This document shows, one piece after another, positions 6,831-14,137 of a stretch of DNA of 41,449 nucleotides. The stretch is taken from the NCBI GenBank assembly GCA_020832705.1, contig JAFIEE010000007.1, positions 1-41,449 of the forward strand, read 5' to 3'. Numbering within the stretch: position 1 is the stretch's first letter; each line of letters begins with the position of its first letter. A model generated the notes under the pieces. The model ran no database searches. It was not told the DNA's origin and was given only the letters and a program-made list of their open reading frames with translations. Source of the DNA: Paracoccaceae bacterium. Its GTDB lineage: Bacteria; Pseudomonadota; Alphaproteobacteria; Rhodobacterales; Rhodobacteraceae. The translations under genes were made by a program, and so were the position numbers.

Positions 6831-8405
6831 ATGAGACGCCGGAGCCTGTTGCAGGGCGCCGCCGCGCTGGCGCTTGGCACGCTGCCCGGCGGACCGCTGC
6901 GCGCCGACCCGTCCGGGCTGAGCACGCCCGAGTCCATTGTTGCGGCGGCACGCGCCCGCGCCCGCGCGCCCTACGCCCCGGCCGATGCGGCGCTTGTGCC
7001 CCCGTTCGACGCGCTGACCTATGACAGTCACCGCGCCATCCGCCCGCGCCCCGGTGGTGCGGCACAGATCCCGCTGGGCGGGCCGTTCCGCGCCGATCTG
7101 CTGCCGCCGGGGTGGCTGTTTGCGGACCCGGTGGCGGTGCAACTGCCGGGGCAGGGGGCGCCGGTGCCCTTTGACCCTGCGCATTTCACCTATGATCCGC
7201 GCTATTTCCCCGACGGCGCGCCCGAAAGCGCCGATCCGGCCATGGGCTTTTCCGGCCTGCGCCTGACCGCGCCGTTCAACACGCCGGACCGGCGCGACGA
7301 ACTGGCGGTGTTCCAGGGGGCAAGCTACTTCCGCGCGCTGGCCCATGGCGCGGCCTATGGCCTGTCGGCGCGGGGGCTGGCGCTGGGCACCGGCGGCGCC
7401 GGCCCCGAGGAGTTCCCCGTCACCCGGCACATCACCATCTTCGGCGCCGATGAGGCAGGCGTGCACATGGGCTGCCTGATCGACAGTCCGCGCGCGGCGG
7501 CCGCGCTGATCCTGCGCATTGCGCCGGGGCGCGCAGGCGCGCCGGATACGGTGATGGACTGCGCCCTGCATCTGTTCCCGCGCGACACCATCACGGATGC
7601 GGGGATCGCGCCGCTCACGTCCATGTTCCAGCATGCGGACCTCGGCCCCGGCTTCATCGACGATTTCCGCCCCGCGGTGCATGACAGCGACGTGCTGGTG
7701 ATGGACAATGGCGCCGGGGAACGCTTGTGGCGGCCGCTGACGAACCCCGCGCGGGTGGAGCTTGCGGCCTTTGCCGACGAGAACCCGCGACGCTTCGGCC
7801 TGCTGCAATCGCCCGATGCGTTCGAGCGGTTCCGCGATGCCGAAGGCGCCTATCACCGCCGCCCCTCGGCCATGGTGGAGCCGCTGGGCGACTGGGGCGC
7901 GGGCGCGGTGATGCTGCTGGAAATCCCCACCATCGATGAATACGCCGACAATATCGTCGCCTTCTGGCGCCCGGCGGACCCGTTGCAGCCGGGGCAAGAA
8001 CATCGCTTCGCCTATCGCCTGCGTTGGCAGCCCGCCGGGCTGGATGCGCTGCCCGCAGGCGCACAGGCGCTGCCGCTGCTGCCGGTGCGCAGCGCCTCGG
8101 GGGTGGAGCCGGTGACGCGCGCTGGGCGTCTGTTCGTGATCGATTTCGCGCCCGGCCCGGGGGCTGTGATGCCGGATGCGGATGCCCTGACGCTGGATTT
8201 CGGCGCGCTTGCGGGCGCCGGGATCGAGGGTGCGGCGCTCTACCCGCTGGATGAAGGCACGCTGCGCGCCAGTTTCGTGCTGGTGCCCGAAAGCGCCACC
8301 GACGTGGCGGAGCTGCGCCTGCGCCTGCGCCACCGTGCGGGCGGCGCGCTCGCCGCGCCGGTCTGGATGTTGCGCTGGACGCGGGCGCGCGGGGGCGGGA
8401 TCTAG
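6831..8405 (+). CDS. opgG: Periplasmic glucan biosynthesis protein OpgG/OpgD (MdoG family)
   Basis: I take the ATG at 6831, which opens MRRRSLLQGAAALALG, a short basic and hydrophobic leader resembling a twin-arginine signal. The ORF-track start at 6711 would put the inverted repeat inside the coding region. The mature protein is about 500 residues and matches the MdoG family: an N-terminal beta-sandwich with FDALTYDSHRAIRP and FDPAHFTYDP, the core GFSGLRL, VFQGASYFRALA and YGLSARGLALGT, then HDSDVLVMDNGAGERLWRPL, and a C-terminal Ig-like domain starting near FAYRLRW. The family works in the periplasm on the beta-glucan backbone emerging from OpgH. It lies just downstream of the OpgH fusion. 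OpgD and OpgI are close relatives, so the letter is not certain. Confidence 0.92.
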   Translation: MRRRSLLQGAAALALGTLPGGPLRADPSGLSTPESIVAAARARARAPYAPADAALVPPFDALTYDSHRAIRPRPGGAAQIPLGGPFRADLLPPGWLFADPVAVQLPGQGAPVPFDPAHFTYDPRYFPDGAPESADPAMGFSGLRLTAPFNTPDRRDELAVFQGASYFRALAHGAAYGLSARGLALGTGGAGPEEFPVTRHITIFGADEAGVHMGCLIDSPRAAAALILRIAPGRAGAPDTVMDCALHLFPRDTITDAGIAPLTSMFQHADLGPGFIDDFRPAVHDSDVLVMDNGAGERLWRPLTNPARVELAAFADENPRRFGLLQSPDAFERFRDAEGAYHRRPSAMVEPLGDWGAGAVMLLEIPTIDEYADNIVAFWRPADPLQPGQEHRFAYRLRWQPAGLDALPAGAQALPLLPVRSASGVEPVTRAGRLFVIDFAPGPGAVMPDADALTLDFGALAGAGIEGAALYPLDEGTLRASFVLVPESATDVAELRLRLRHRAGGALAAPVWMLRWTRARGGGI

Positions 8406-8500
8406 GGGATGCAGGCATGTGATTCGCCGCCGCCGCTGCGCAGGAAACGTGCAAGTGCCCCCCGAATTGGCGGGTTTCTTCGGCATTTCCGGTGCCTGTG

Positions 8501-8528
8501 TTGCTGAAACGGGCGCATGATCTACACT
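8501..8528 (+). promoter_or_regulatory. Candidate promoter of the NMT1-type ABC operon
   Basis: TTGCTG (8501-8506) and TACACT (8523-8528) are separated by 16 bases and lie 37 bases before the likely start codon. Each hexamer matches four of six consensus positions. I saw no thiamine-riboswitch core in the 160-base gap after opgG. Confidence 0.4.
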
Positions 8529-8565
8529 TTTCGGTCTGACACGCAAAGCGAACAGGAGAATGACC

Positions 8566-9561
8566 ATGACACGACTGATCATGTCCCGCCGCCATCTGAT
8601 GGGCATGGGCCTCGGCAGCCTTGGCGCGCTGGGTCTCGGGCTGGGGCCACGCGTGGCGCGGGCACAGACGAATGTGGCACTGCAGCTTTCCTGGCTGCAT
8701 TCGGTGCAGTTTGCGGGCAGCTACATCGCCGATGAACGCGGCTTCTGGGCCGAGCGCGGGCTGAACGTGCGGCTGGACAGCGGCGGGCCGAACGCGCCAG
8801 TGGAGCCGCCGGTGGTTTCGGGCACCGCTCTGGTGGGGATTTCGGCGGCCGATTACACGGCGGCCGCCGTGCAGCAGGGCGCGCCGTTCCGCATCATCGC
8901 CGTGGCGATGCAGAACAACCCTTTTGCCATCACCTCCTTGCCCGACAACCCGGTGAACAGCCCCGCCGATCTGGAGGGCAAGCGCATCGGCATGGCCACC
9001 GCCAACACGCCTGTCCTGCGCACGCTGGCCACGCTCAATGATGTCGATTTCGACGCCATCACCATCATCCCCACGCAATACGATGCCGCCCCCCTGATCG
9101 CCGGCGAGGTGGATTGCCTGCTGACATGGTCCACCGATATCCCCGTCTCCATGTCTGTGCGCGGGATCGAAGCGACGGTCATGCTGATGGCTGACTTCGG
9201 CTATACGTTGCATTCGCAGACCTATATCGCCACCGATGACTCCATCGCCACCCGCCGCGCCGAACTGGTGGCGCTGATCGCGGGCGAGGTGCAGGGCTGG
9301 GAGGAATACCGCCGCGACCTGGAGGCCGCGACCGACCTGACGCTGGCGCGCTTTCCCGATGCCGGGCTGGACCGCGACACGCAGCTTGAACAGGCCCGGC
9401 GCCAGGTGCCGCTGATGTTTTCCGACCTGACCGACGCAAACGGCTTCGGCTGGTGGACGGATGAGACCGTGGCGCAGAACATCGAGACACTGGATCTGCT
9501 GGGCATGCCTGTCAGCGCCGATTTGTGGGACCGTTCGATTCTGGAAGAGGTGCATGGCTGA
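8566..9561 (+). CDS. NMT1/THI5-like ABC transporter substrate-binding protein
   Basis: AGGAGA at 8554-8559 is only one base from the first ATG (8560) but six bases from the ATG at 8566, so I choose 8566. The product starts MTRLIMSRRHLMGMGLGSLGALGLGL, a leader with a Tat-like SRRHLMG, cleaved around VARA-QTNV. The mature protein has the NMT1/THI5 fold seen in importers of hydroxymethylpyrimidine, riboflavin-like or sulfonate substrates: LQLSWLHSVQFAGSYIADERGFWAERGLNV, then VGISAADY, LEGKRIGMA and AGEVDCLLTW. The eukaryotic Thi5 cysteine cluster is absent. It overlaps the ATPase gene by eight bases. The ligand cannot be assigned; a pyrimidine-type compound is one possibility. Confidence 0.88.
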   Translation: MTRLIMSRRHLMGMGLGSLGALGLGLGPRVARAQTNVALQLSWLHSVQFAGSYIADERGFWAERGLNVRLDSGGPNAPVEPPVVSGTALVGISAADYTAAAVQQGAPFRIIAVAMQNNPFAITSLPDNPVNSPADLEGKRIGMATANTPVLRTLATLNDVDFDAITIIPTQYDAAPLIAGEVDCLLTWSTDIPVSMSVRGIEATVMLMADFGYTLHSQTYIATDDSIATRRAELVALIAGEVQGWEEYRRDLEAATDLTLARFPDAGLDRDTQLEQARRQVPLMFSDLTDANGFGWWTDETVAQNIETLDLLGMPVSADLWDRSILEEVHG

Positions 9562-10357
9562 GCAAAGCGCAGGGCGCGGCCCCGCGATCATCTGCGCGGG
9601 GCTGGCCAAGACCTTCGGTAGCGGCCCGGCGGCGGTGGAGGCCGTGGCACCGCTGGAGCTGACATTCGGCGCGGGCGAGTTGACGGCGCTGGTCGGTCCT
9701 TCGGGCTGCGGCAAGTCCACGGTGCTGCGCATGGTCGCGGGGCTGGAGGCGCCGAGCGCGGGCGCGGTCACGCTGGACGGCGCCGCGCCCGCCGATCTGC
9801 AAGGCGCGGGCGAACTGGCGATGGCGTTTCAGGATGCCTCGCTCCTGCCGTGGCGGTCGGTGCGCGGCAACGTGGCGCTGGCGCTGAAGCTGGCGCGCAG
9901 GCCGGTGGACCTTGCGGCGGTGGATGCGATGATTGCCCGCGTGGGGCTGGCAGGCTTCGAAGGCGCGCGCCCGGCGGAGCTTTCGGGGGGCATGCGCCAG
10001 CGCGCGGCGATTGCGCGCTGTCTGGTCACGCAACCGCGCGTGTTGCTGCTGGATGAGCCCTTCGGCGCGGTTGATGAACTGACCCGCGCGCGGTTGAACG
10101 CCGATCTGCCCGCGCTGTGGCGCGCGCAGGGCACGACGGCGCTGCTGGTCACCCATTCGGTGCGCGAGGCGGTGGCGCTGGCGGACCGGATCATCGTTTT
10201 CTCTTCACGCCCGGCGCAGGTGGTGGCCGATCTGCCGGTGCCTGACGCGGTGTCACCCGACACTGCCGACGGTCGCGCGCTGATGGCGCAGGTCACCGAG
10301 GCGCTGTCGCAGGGCTGGGACGATGATGCGGCTGCAGGGCGCCATGCCGCGCAATAA
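9554..10357 (+). CDS. ABC transporter ATP-binding protein (SsuB/TauB/ThiZ-like)
   Basis: The start at 9554 (ATGGCTGA overlap with the binding-protein stop) gives a 267-residue protein; the longer track ORF begins inside the upstream gene. It holds a standard ABC ATPase: Walker A LVGPSGCGKST, Q-loop AFQDASLLPW, signature AELSGGMRQR, Walker B VLLLDEPFGAVD and switch histidine LLVTHSVREA. The Q-loop/PW pattern and DEPFGA(V/L)D are usual in the nitrate/sulfonate/taurine and NMT1 importer group. It should energise uptake through the double permease encoded next, whose frame overlaps its 3' end. Confidence 0.92.
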   Translation: MAEQSAGRGPAIICAGLAKTFGSGPAAVEAVAPLELTFGAGELTALVGPSGCGKSTVLRMVAGLEAPSAGAVTLDGAAPADLQGAGELAMAFQDASLLPWRSVRGNVALALKLARRPVDLAAVDAMIARVGLAGFEGARPAELSGGMRQRAAIARCLVTQPRVLLLDEPFGAVDELTRARLNADLPALWRAQGTTALLVTHSVREAVALADRIIVFSSRPAQVVADLPVPDAVSPDTADGRALMAQVTEALSQGWDDDAAAGRHAAQ

Positions 10358-11960
10358 GGGGATCGCCGTGCAAGGCCCGGCGCTGCGCCTGCCGCGCCTG
10401 TCGCGCGAAGGGGCGCAGGCGCTGGCGGGCGCGCTGGGCGCGGTGCTGTTGTGGGAACTGGCGGCGCGGTGGCTGGCGGGGAGTTACCTGCTGGCCGGGC
10501 CGGTGGATGTGGCGCGCTATCTGCAGGCCAACAGCGGGCTGATGGGCCGCGCGCTGGCGATCACGCTGGAAAACGCGGCCTGGGGGTTCGTGGCGGGGAA
10601 TCTGGCGGCGGTGGCCCTGGCGCTGGTGGTGGTCATGGCCCCACGCAGCCAGCCGGTGGTGGCGGCATTTGCGCTGGTGGTGTTCTGCCTGCCGCTGGTG
10701 GCCACGGGGCCGATCCTGCGGGTGTTGTATGGCCCCGGGTCGGGGCCGCAGATCACGCTGGCGGCGCTGGCGGTCTATTACACCACGTTCATTCCGCTGA
10801 TGGTGGGCCTGCGCGCGGCCCCGGCAAGCTGGTTCGACCTGATGCGCGTCTATGGGCGCGGGGCCTGGACGGCCTTTGTGCAGGTCCGGATGATGGCGGC
10901 GCTGCCCTATCTGCTGGCGGGGTTGCAGATTGCCGCGCCCGCGGCGTTCCTTGGCGCGATGGTGGGCGAATTCACCGGGGCCGAGCGCGGCATGGGCGTG
11001 CTGGCCCTGCGCGCCATGCGCGGTCTGGATGTCGAGGCCACCTGGGCGCTGGCCACGGTGGCCGCAGGGGTGGCCATGCTGGCCTATGGCGCGCTGGGCT
11101 GGGTCGCGCGCGCCCTGGCCCCCGCGCGCCCCGAGGTGCTGCTGGCCCCGCCGCCCGCAACGGCGGTATCCGGCCGCGCGGGCCGGGCCCTGCGCGGGGC
11201 AGGGGTGGCGCTGGTGTCCCTTGTGCTGATGCTGGCGCTGTGGTGGGGGGTGATGGAGGCCTTCGGCCTCAACCGCTTCTTCGCCAAGCGCCCGGATGAT
11301 CTGTGGGGCTTTCTGGTCACCGCGCCCAACGCCGCCGCCAACCGCGCGGTGCTGTGGGAGGCCAGCGCGCAGACCCTGGCCTTTGTGCTGCCCGGTTATC
11401 TGGCCGGGCTGGGGCTGGGGGCGGTGCTGGCCATGGTGCTGGTGCTGGCGCCGGGCATTGCGGGCGCGGTGCTGCCGGTGGCGGTGGCGCTGCGCTCGGT
11501 CCCGATTGTGACCACGGCGCCGCTGATCGTTCTGGCGCTGGGGCGCGGGGCTGCGGGGACCATCACCATCGTGGCGGTGATGATCTTCTTTCCGGCGCTG
11601 GTGGCCTGTCTGCAGGGGCTGCGGCAGGCGCCGGGGCAGGTGCTGGACGTGATGGCGACCTATGGCGCCTCGCCCCTGTCGCGGCTGGTCCATGCACGGC
11701 TTCCGGCCATGCTGCCCGCGTTCTTTGCGGCGGCGCGCATGTCGGTCCCGGCGGCGGTGCTGGCGGTGACGGTGGCGGAATGGCTGGCCACGGGCACCGG
11801 GCTGGGCAATCTGATGGCGCTGACGGCCTCGACCTCGAACTACAACCTGTTGTGGTCGGCGGTGGTGCTGGTGGCGCTGGGCTCGGCGGCGGGCTATGCG
11901 CTGGTGGGGGCGGTGGAACGGCGCGTGCTGGCCCGCGTGGCCCCCGAACAGTTGAGGTGA
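10323..11960 (+). CDS. ABC transporter permease with two fused membrane domains
   Basis: At 545 residues this is twice the normal size for a SsuC-type permease. Two copies of the binding-protein-dependent permease domain follow each other, each with an EAA-type cytoplasmic loop: YGRGAWTAFVQVRMMAALPYLLAGLQIAAPAAFLGAMVGEF in the first half and YGASPLSRLVHARLPAMLPAFFAAARMSVPAAVLAVTVAEW in the second. Single-domain relatives normally pair as homodimers; here the pair is one chain, so the two halves can diverge. The start is uncertain: ATGs at 10323, 10326 and 10344 all overlap the ATPase gene, and a GTG at 10368 follows AAGGGG at good spacing. The next gene starts five bases after its stop. Confidence 0.88.
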   Translation: MMRLQGAMPRNKGIAVQGPALRLPRLSREGAQALAGALGAVLLWELAARWLAGSYLLAGPVDVARYLQANSGLMGRALAITLENAAWGFVAGNLAAVALALVVVMAPRSQPVVAAFALVVFCLPLVATGPILRVLYGPGSGPQITLAALAVYYTTFIPLMVGLRAAPASWFDLMRVYGRGAWTAFVQVRMMAALPYLLAGLQIAAPAAFLGAMVGEFTGAERGMGVLALRAMRGLDVEATWALATVAAGVAMLAYGALGWVARALAPARPEVLLAPPPATAVSGRAGRALRGAGVALVSLVLMLALWWGVMEAFGLNRFFAKRPDDLWGFLVTAPNAAANRAVLWEASAQTLAFVLPGYLAGLGLGAVLAMVLVLAPGIAGAVLPVAVALRSVPIVTTAPLIVLALGRGAAGTITIVAVMIFFPALVACLQGLRQAPGQVLDVMATYGASPLSRLVHARLPAMLPAFFAAARMSVPAAVLAVTVAEWLATGTGLGNLMALTASTSNYNLLWSAVVLVALGSAAGYALVGAVERRVLARVAPEQLR

Positions 11961-11965
11961 GTGCA

Positions 11966-13033
11966 ATGCAGGCGGCCTTTGCCATCCCCGGCGATCTGAA
12001 CACCCGCACCGGCGGCTATATCTATGAACGCCGGATGCTGGAAACCCTCAACGAGATCGGCCTGCCCACGGCGCATGTGGCCCTGATGCCCTCGTGGCCG
12101 CACCCCACGCCCGCGGCCGAGGGGGAACTGGCCGAAAAGCTGCGCGCCCTGCCGCCCGGCACGCCGCTGATCCTGGACGGGCTGGTGTTCGGCTCGATGG
12201 ACACGGGCCTGCTGGCGGCGCTGGATCTGCCGGTGGTGGCCATGCTCCACCACCCGCTGGGGCTGGAGGCCGGGCTGCCCCCGGATGTCGCCCGCGCGCT
12301 GATTGCGCGTGAAACCGCGAACCTGCGCCATGCCGATCATGTGGTGGTGCCCAGCCCGCATACGAAGGCGATCCTGATCCGCGATTTCGGCGTGGCCGAG
12401 GGCGATGTTTCCATTGCCCTGCCGGGCTTCGACCGCCCCGACCCCGCCGCCGCCCCGGTGCCCAGGGCCGACCCGCCGCTGATCCTGTCGGTGGGGATCC
12501 TCTGCGAACGCAAGGGGCATGACGTGCTGCTGGCGGCGCTGGACCGGCTGCGGGACCGGCGCTGGCAGGCGGCGATTGTGGGGTTGACCCATGATCCGGG
12601 GGTCGCGGCGGCCCTGCGCCGCCAGCGCGCCGATCTGGGGTTTGACGAGCGGGTGGATTTCACCGGCGTGATCCCGGGGGAAACGCTGGACCGGCTGTGG
12701 CGGCAGGCGCATCTGTTTGCGCTCGCCACCCGCTACGAAGGCTATGGCATGGTGCTGTCCGAGGCGCTGCTTTACGGCCTGCCGGTGGTCAGTTGCGCCG
12801 TGGGCGCCGTGCCGGACACCCTGCCCGAAGGCGCGGGCATCCTGACCCCGCCCGATGACCCCGCCGCCTTTGCCGCCGCACTGGCGCACTTGCTGGACGA
12901 TGACGCCGCCCATGCCGCCATGGCCGCACGGGCGCGGGCCGAAGGCGCGGCGCTGCCGGAATGGCGTGATGCGGCGCGGGTCATGGCGGGCGCGCTCGCG
13001 CGGGTCAGTTCAGGGCATAAAGGTCGCGGCTGA
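11966..13033 (+). CDS. Glycosyltransferase, GT4-like (GT-B fold)
   Basis: The ATG at 11966 gives 355 residues (MQAAFAIPGDLNTRTGGYIYERRML). The N-terminal half has the GGYIYERRM loop of GT-B enzymes. The C-terminal half carries the donor-site pattern of family 4: LILSVGILCERKGHDVLLAAL, then HLFALATRYEGYGMVLSEALLYGLPVV with the conserved EGYGM-x4-E. Family members move a sugar from a nucleotide donor to lipid- or glycan-linked acceptors in the cytoplasm. It begins five bases after the double permease, so it appears co-transcribed with an importer, which is unexpected. Its 3' end overlaps the convergent dehydrogenase-like gene by 29 bases. It may functionally belong to the adjacent exopolysaccharide locus. 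Confidence 0.88.
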   Translation: MQAAFAIPGDLNTRTGGYIYERRMLETLNEIGLPTAHVALMPSWPHPTPAAEGELAEKLRALPPGTPLILDGLVFGSMDTGLLAALDLPVVAMLHHPLGLEAGLPPDVARALIARETANLRHADHVVVPSPHTKAILIRDFGVAEGDVSIALPGFDRPDPAAAPVPRADPPLILSVGILCERKGHDVLLAALDRLRDRRWQAAIVGLTHDPGVAAALRRQRADLGFDERVDFTGVIPGETLDRLWRQAHLFALATRYEGYGMVLSEALLYGLPVVSCAVGAVPDTLPEGAGILTPPDDPAAFAAALAHLLDDDAAHAAMAARARAEGAALPEWRDAARVMAGALARVSSGHKGRG

Positions 13034-14120
13034 ACACCTTGTCGCCGATGTCGCGCAATTCGGGTGTCATACGCTGCGCGATCACCAGATCGCAGTCCGA
13101 TTTCAACGTGTCCAGGCGCGCCCCGTCGCAAACCAGCACATCGGCGCCGGCCTGGGCCAGCCGGTCGCGCAATTCGGCCAGCGGGTTCAGGGCCATCGCC
13201 TCGCCTTCGGGGTGATAGATGCCGATCCGCCGTGCGCCGCGCTCCAGAACCTTTGAGGCCAGAAGCGCGATCCGCGCCCCCCCGGCGGCGGGCAGTTTCG
13301 GCACCACATGCGCGGGCACGGTGCCAAAGACCTCGCACAGATGCCCGGTGCTGCGCGGCAGCCGGTTGCCGCCATAGCCGAAGCAGGGATTGTTGGCATA
13401 GGTGCCGATGCGCGGGTCCAGGCACACGCCATCGATCACCTGCCGCGCGTTCAGCCCGTGCGACAGCGCGTAGCTGTCCAGCTCGTTGAAATAGGCCACC
13501 CGCGCGGCCAGCCAGGTCTGCGAGAAGTGCTTCACCGCCTCGGCCTCGGACGGACCCATCAGGCGCAGGGGCAGGTCCGGGGTGTCGGTGGCCTGCTGGA
13601 ACAGCGCGCCGACCATGGTGCCCAGCGGGCCGCGCTCCCCCACGATCAGGAAGCGCGGCGCCAGCGCATCGGCCAGCGCGGCGCCTTCGCGCAGGAATTC
13701 GGGGACGCAGAGGATCGAATCGGTGCACAGCGCGCGCCGCATCCGGTCGGTGAAGCCGATGGGCACCGCCGAGCGGATGACGATGGGCGCGGCGGGGCAC
13801 ATCCGGTGCGCCAGCGCGATGCGGGTTTCCAGTTCCGTGGTGTCGCAGGTGCCGCGCGCCGGGTCCAGCCGCAGGGGCACCGAAATCAGCACCATCTGCG
13901 CGCCTTCGAGCGCGGCGCGCGTGTCCAGCGTGGCGCGGATATTCAGCGCATTGGCCGCGACATGGGCATTCAGACCGGGGTCGGGCAACGGGAACTGCCC
14001 GGCGTTCACGGCCTCCACACGGTCGGGAACGGGGCCGGTCATGGTGACCGAATGGCGGCGTGCCAGCACCAGCGCGTCGGCCAGCGCCACCATGCCCAGC
14101 CCGATGATTGCAATCCGCAT
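13005..14120 (-). CDS. UDP-glucose dehydrogenase paralog, predicted catalytically inactive
   Basis: The 371-residue protein aligns without gaps, up to residue 257, to the active Ugd encoded next door. Key residues are changed. The catalytic cysteine loop FGYGGYCLPKD becomes FGYGGNRLPRS, so C253 is Arg, K256 is Arg and D257 is Ser. The Rossmann turn GLGYVG becomes GLGMVA, the NAD-ribose acidic residue D29 is Gly, KSTVP is RSAVP, and N201 is Gln. K197 and much of the fold (YFNELDSYALSHGLNARQVIDGVCLDPRIG) remain. The frame is fully open with normal codon use, so it is retained rather than decaying. It begins 17 bases after ugd, last in the exopolysaccharide operon. A regulatory or hetero-oligomer partner for Ugd is a reasonable guess; a different reaction is not excluded. 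Confidence 0.88.
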   Translation of the reverse strand: MRIAIIGLGMVALADALVLARRHSVTMTGPVPDRVEAVNAGQFPLPDPGLNAHVAANALNIRATLDTRAALEGAQMVLISVPLRLDPARGTCDTTELETRIALAHRMCPAAPIVIRSAVPIGFTDRMRRALCTDSILCVPEFLREGAALADALAPRFLIVGERGPLGTMVGALFQQATDTPDLPLRLMGPSEAEAVKHFSQTWLAARVAYFNELDSYALSHGLNARQVIDGVCLDPRIGTYANNPCFGYGGNRLPRSTGHLCEVFGTVPAHVVPKLPAAGGARIALLASKVLERGARRIGIYHPEGEAMALNPLAELRDRLAQAGADVLVCDGARLDTLKSDCDLVIAQRMTPELRDIGDKVFSRDLYALN

Positions 14121-14137
14121 GTCAGACTCTCCTGCTG

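Noticed and set aside
3437-6937. 1166-residue minus-strand ORF
   Set aside because: Antisense to cytochrome b561 and the OpgH fusion; no recognisable domain and a His/Arg/Pro/Gln composition.
8406-8565. Thiamine (TPP) riboswitch before the NMT1-type importer
   Set aside because: The conserved CUGAGA and ACCUGAUC-type elements are absent.
6399-9771. 735- and 705-residue minus-strand ORFs
   Set aside because: Both are shadows of opgG and the ABC binding protein on the other strand.
13005-14120. Pseudogene call for the ugd-like paralog
   Set aside because: There is no stop or frameshift, the length is near normal and the changes are concentrated at functional sites, so a retained pseudoenzyme is the better description.
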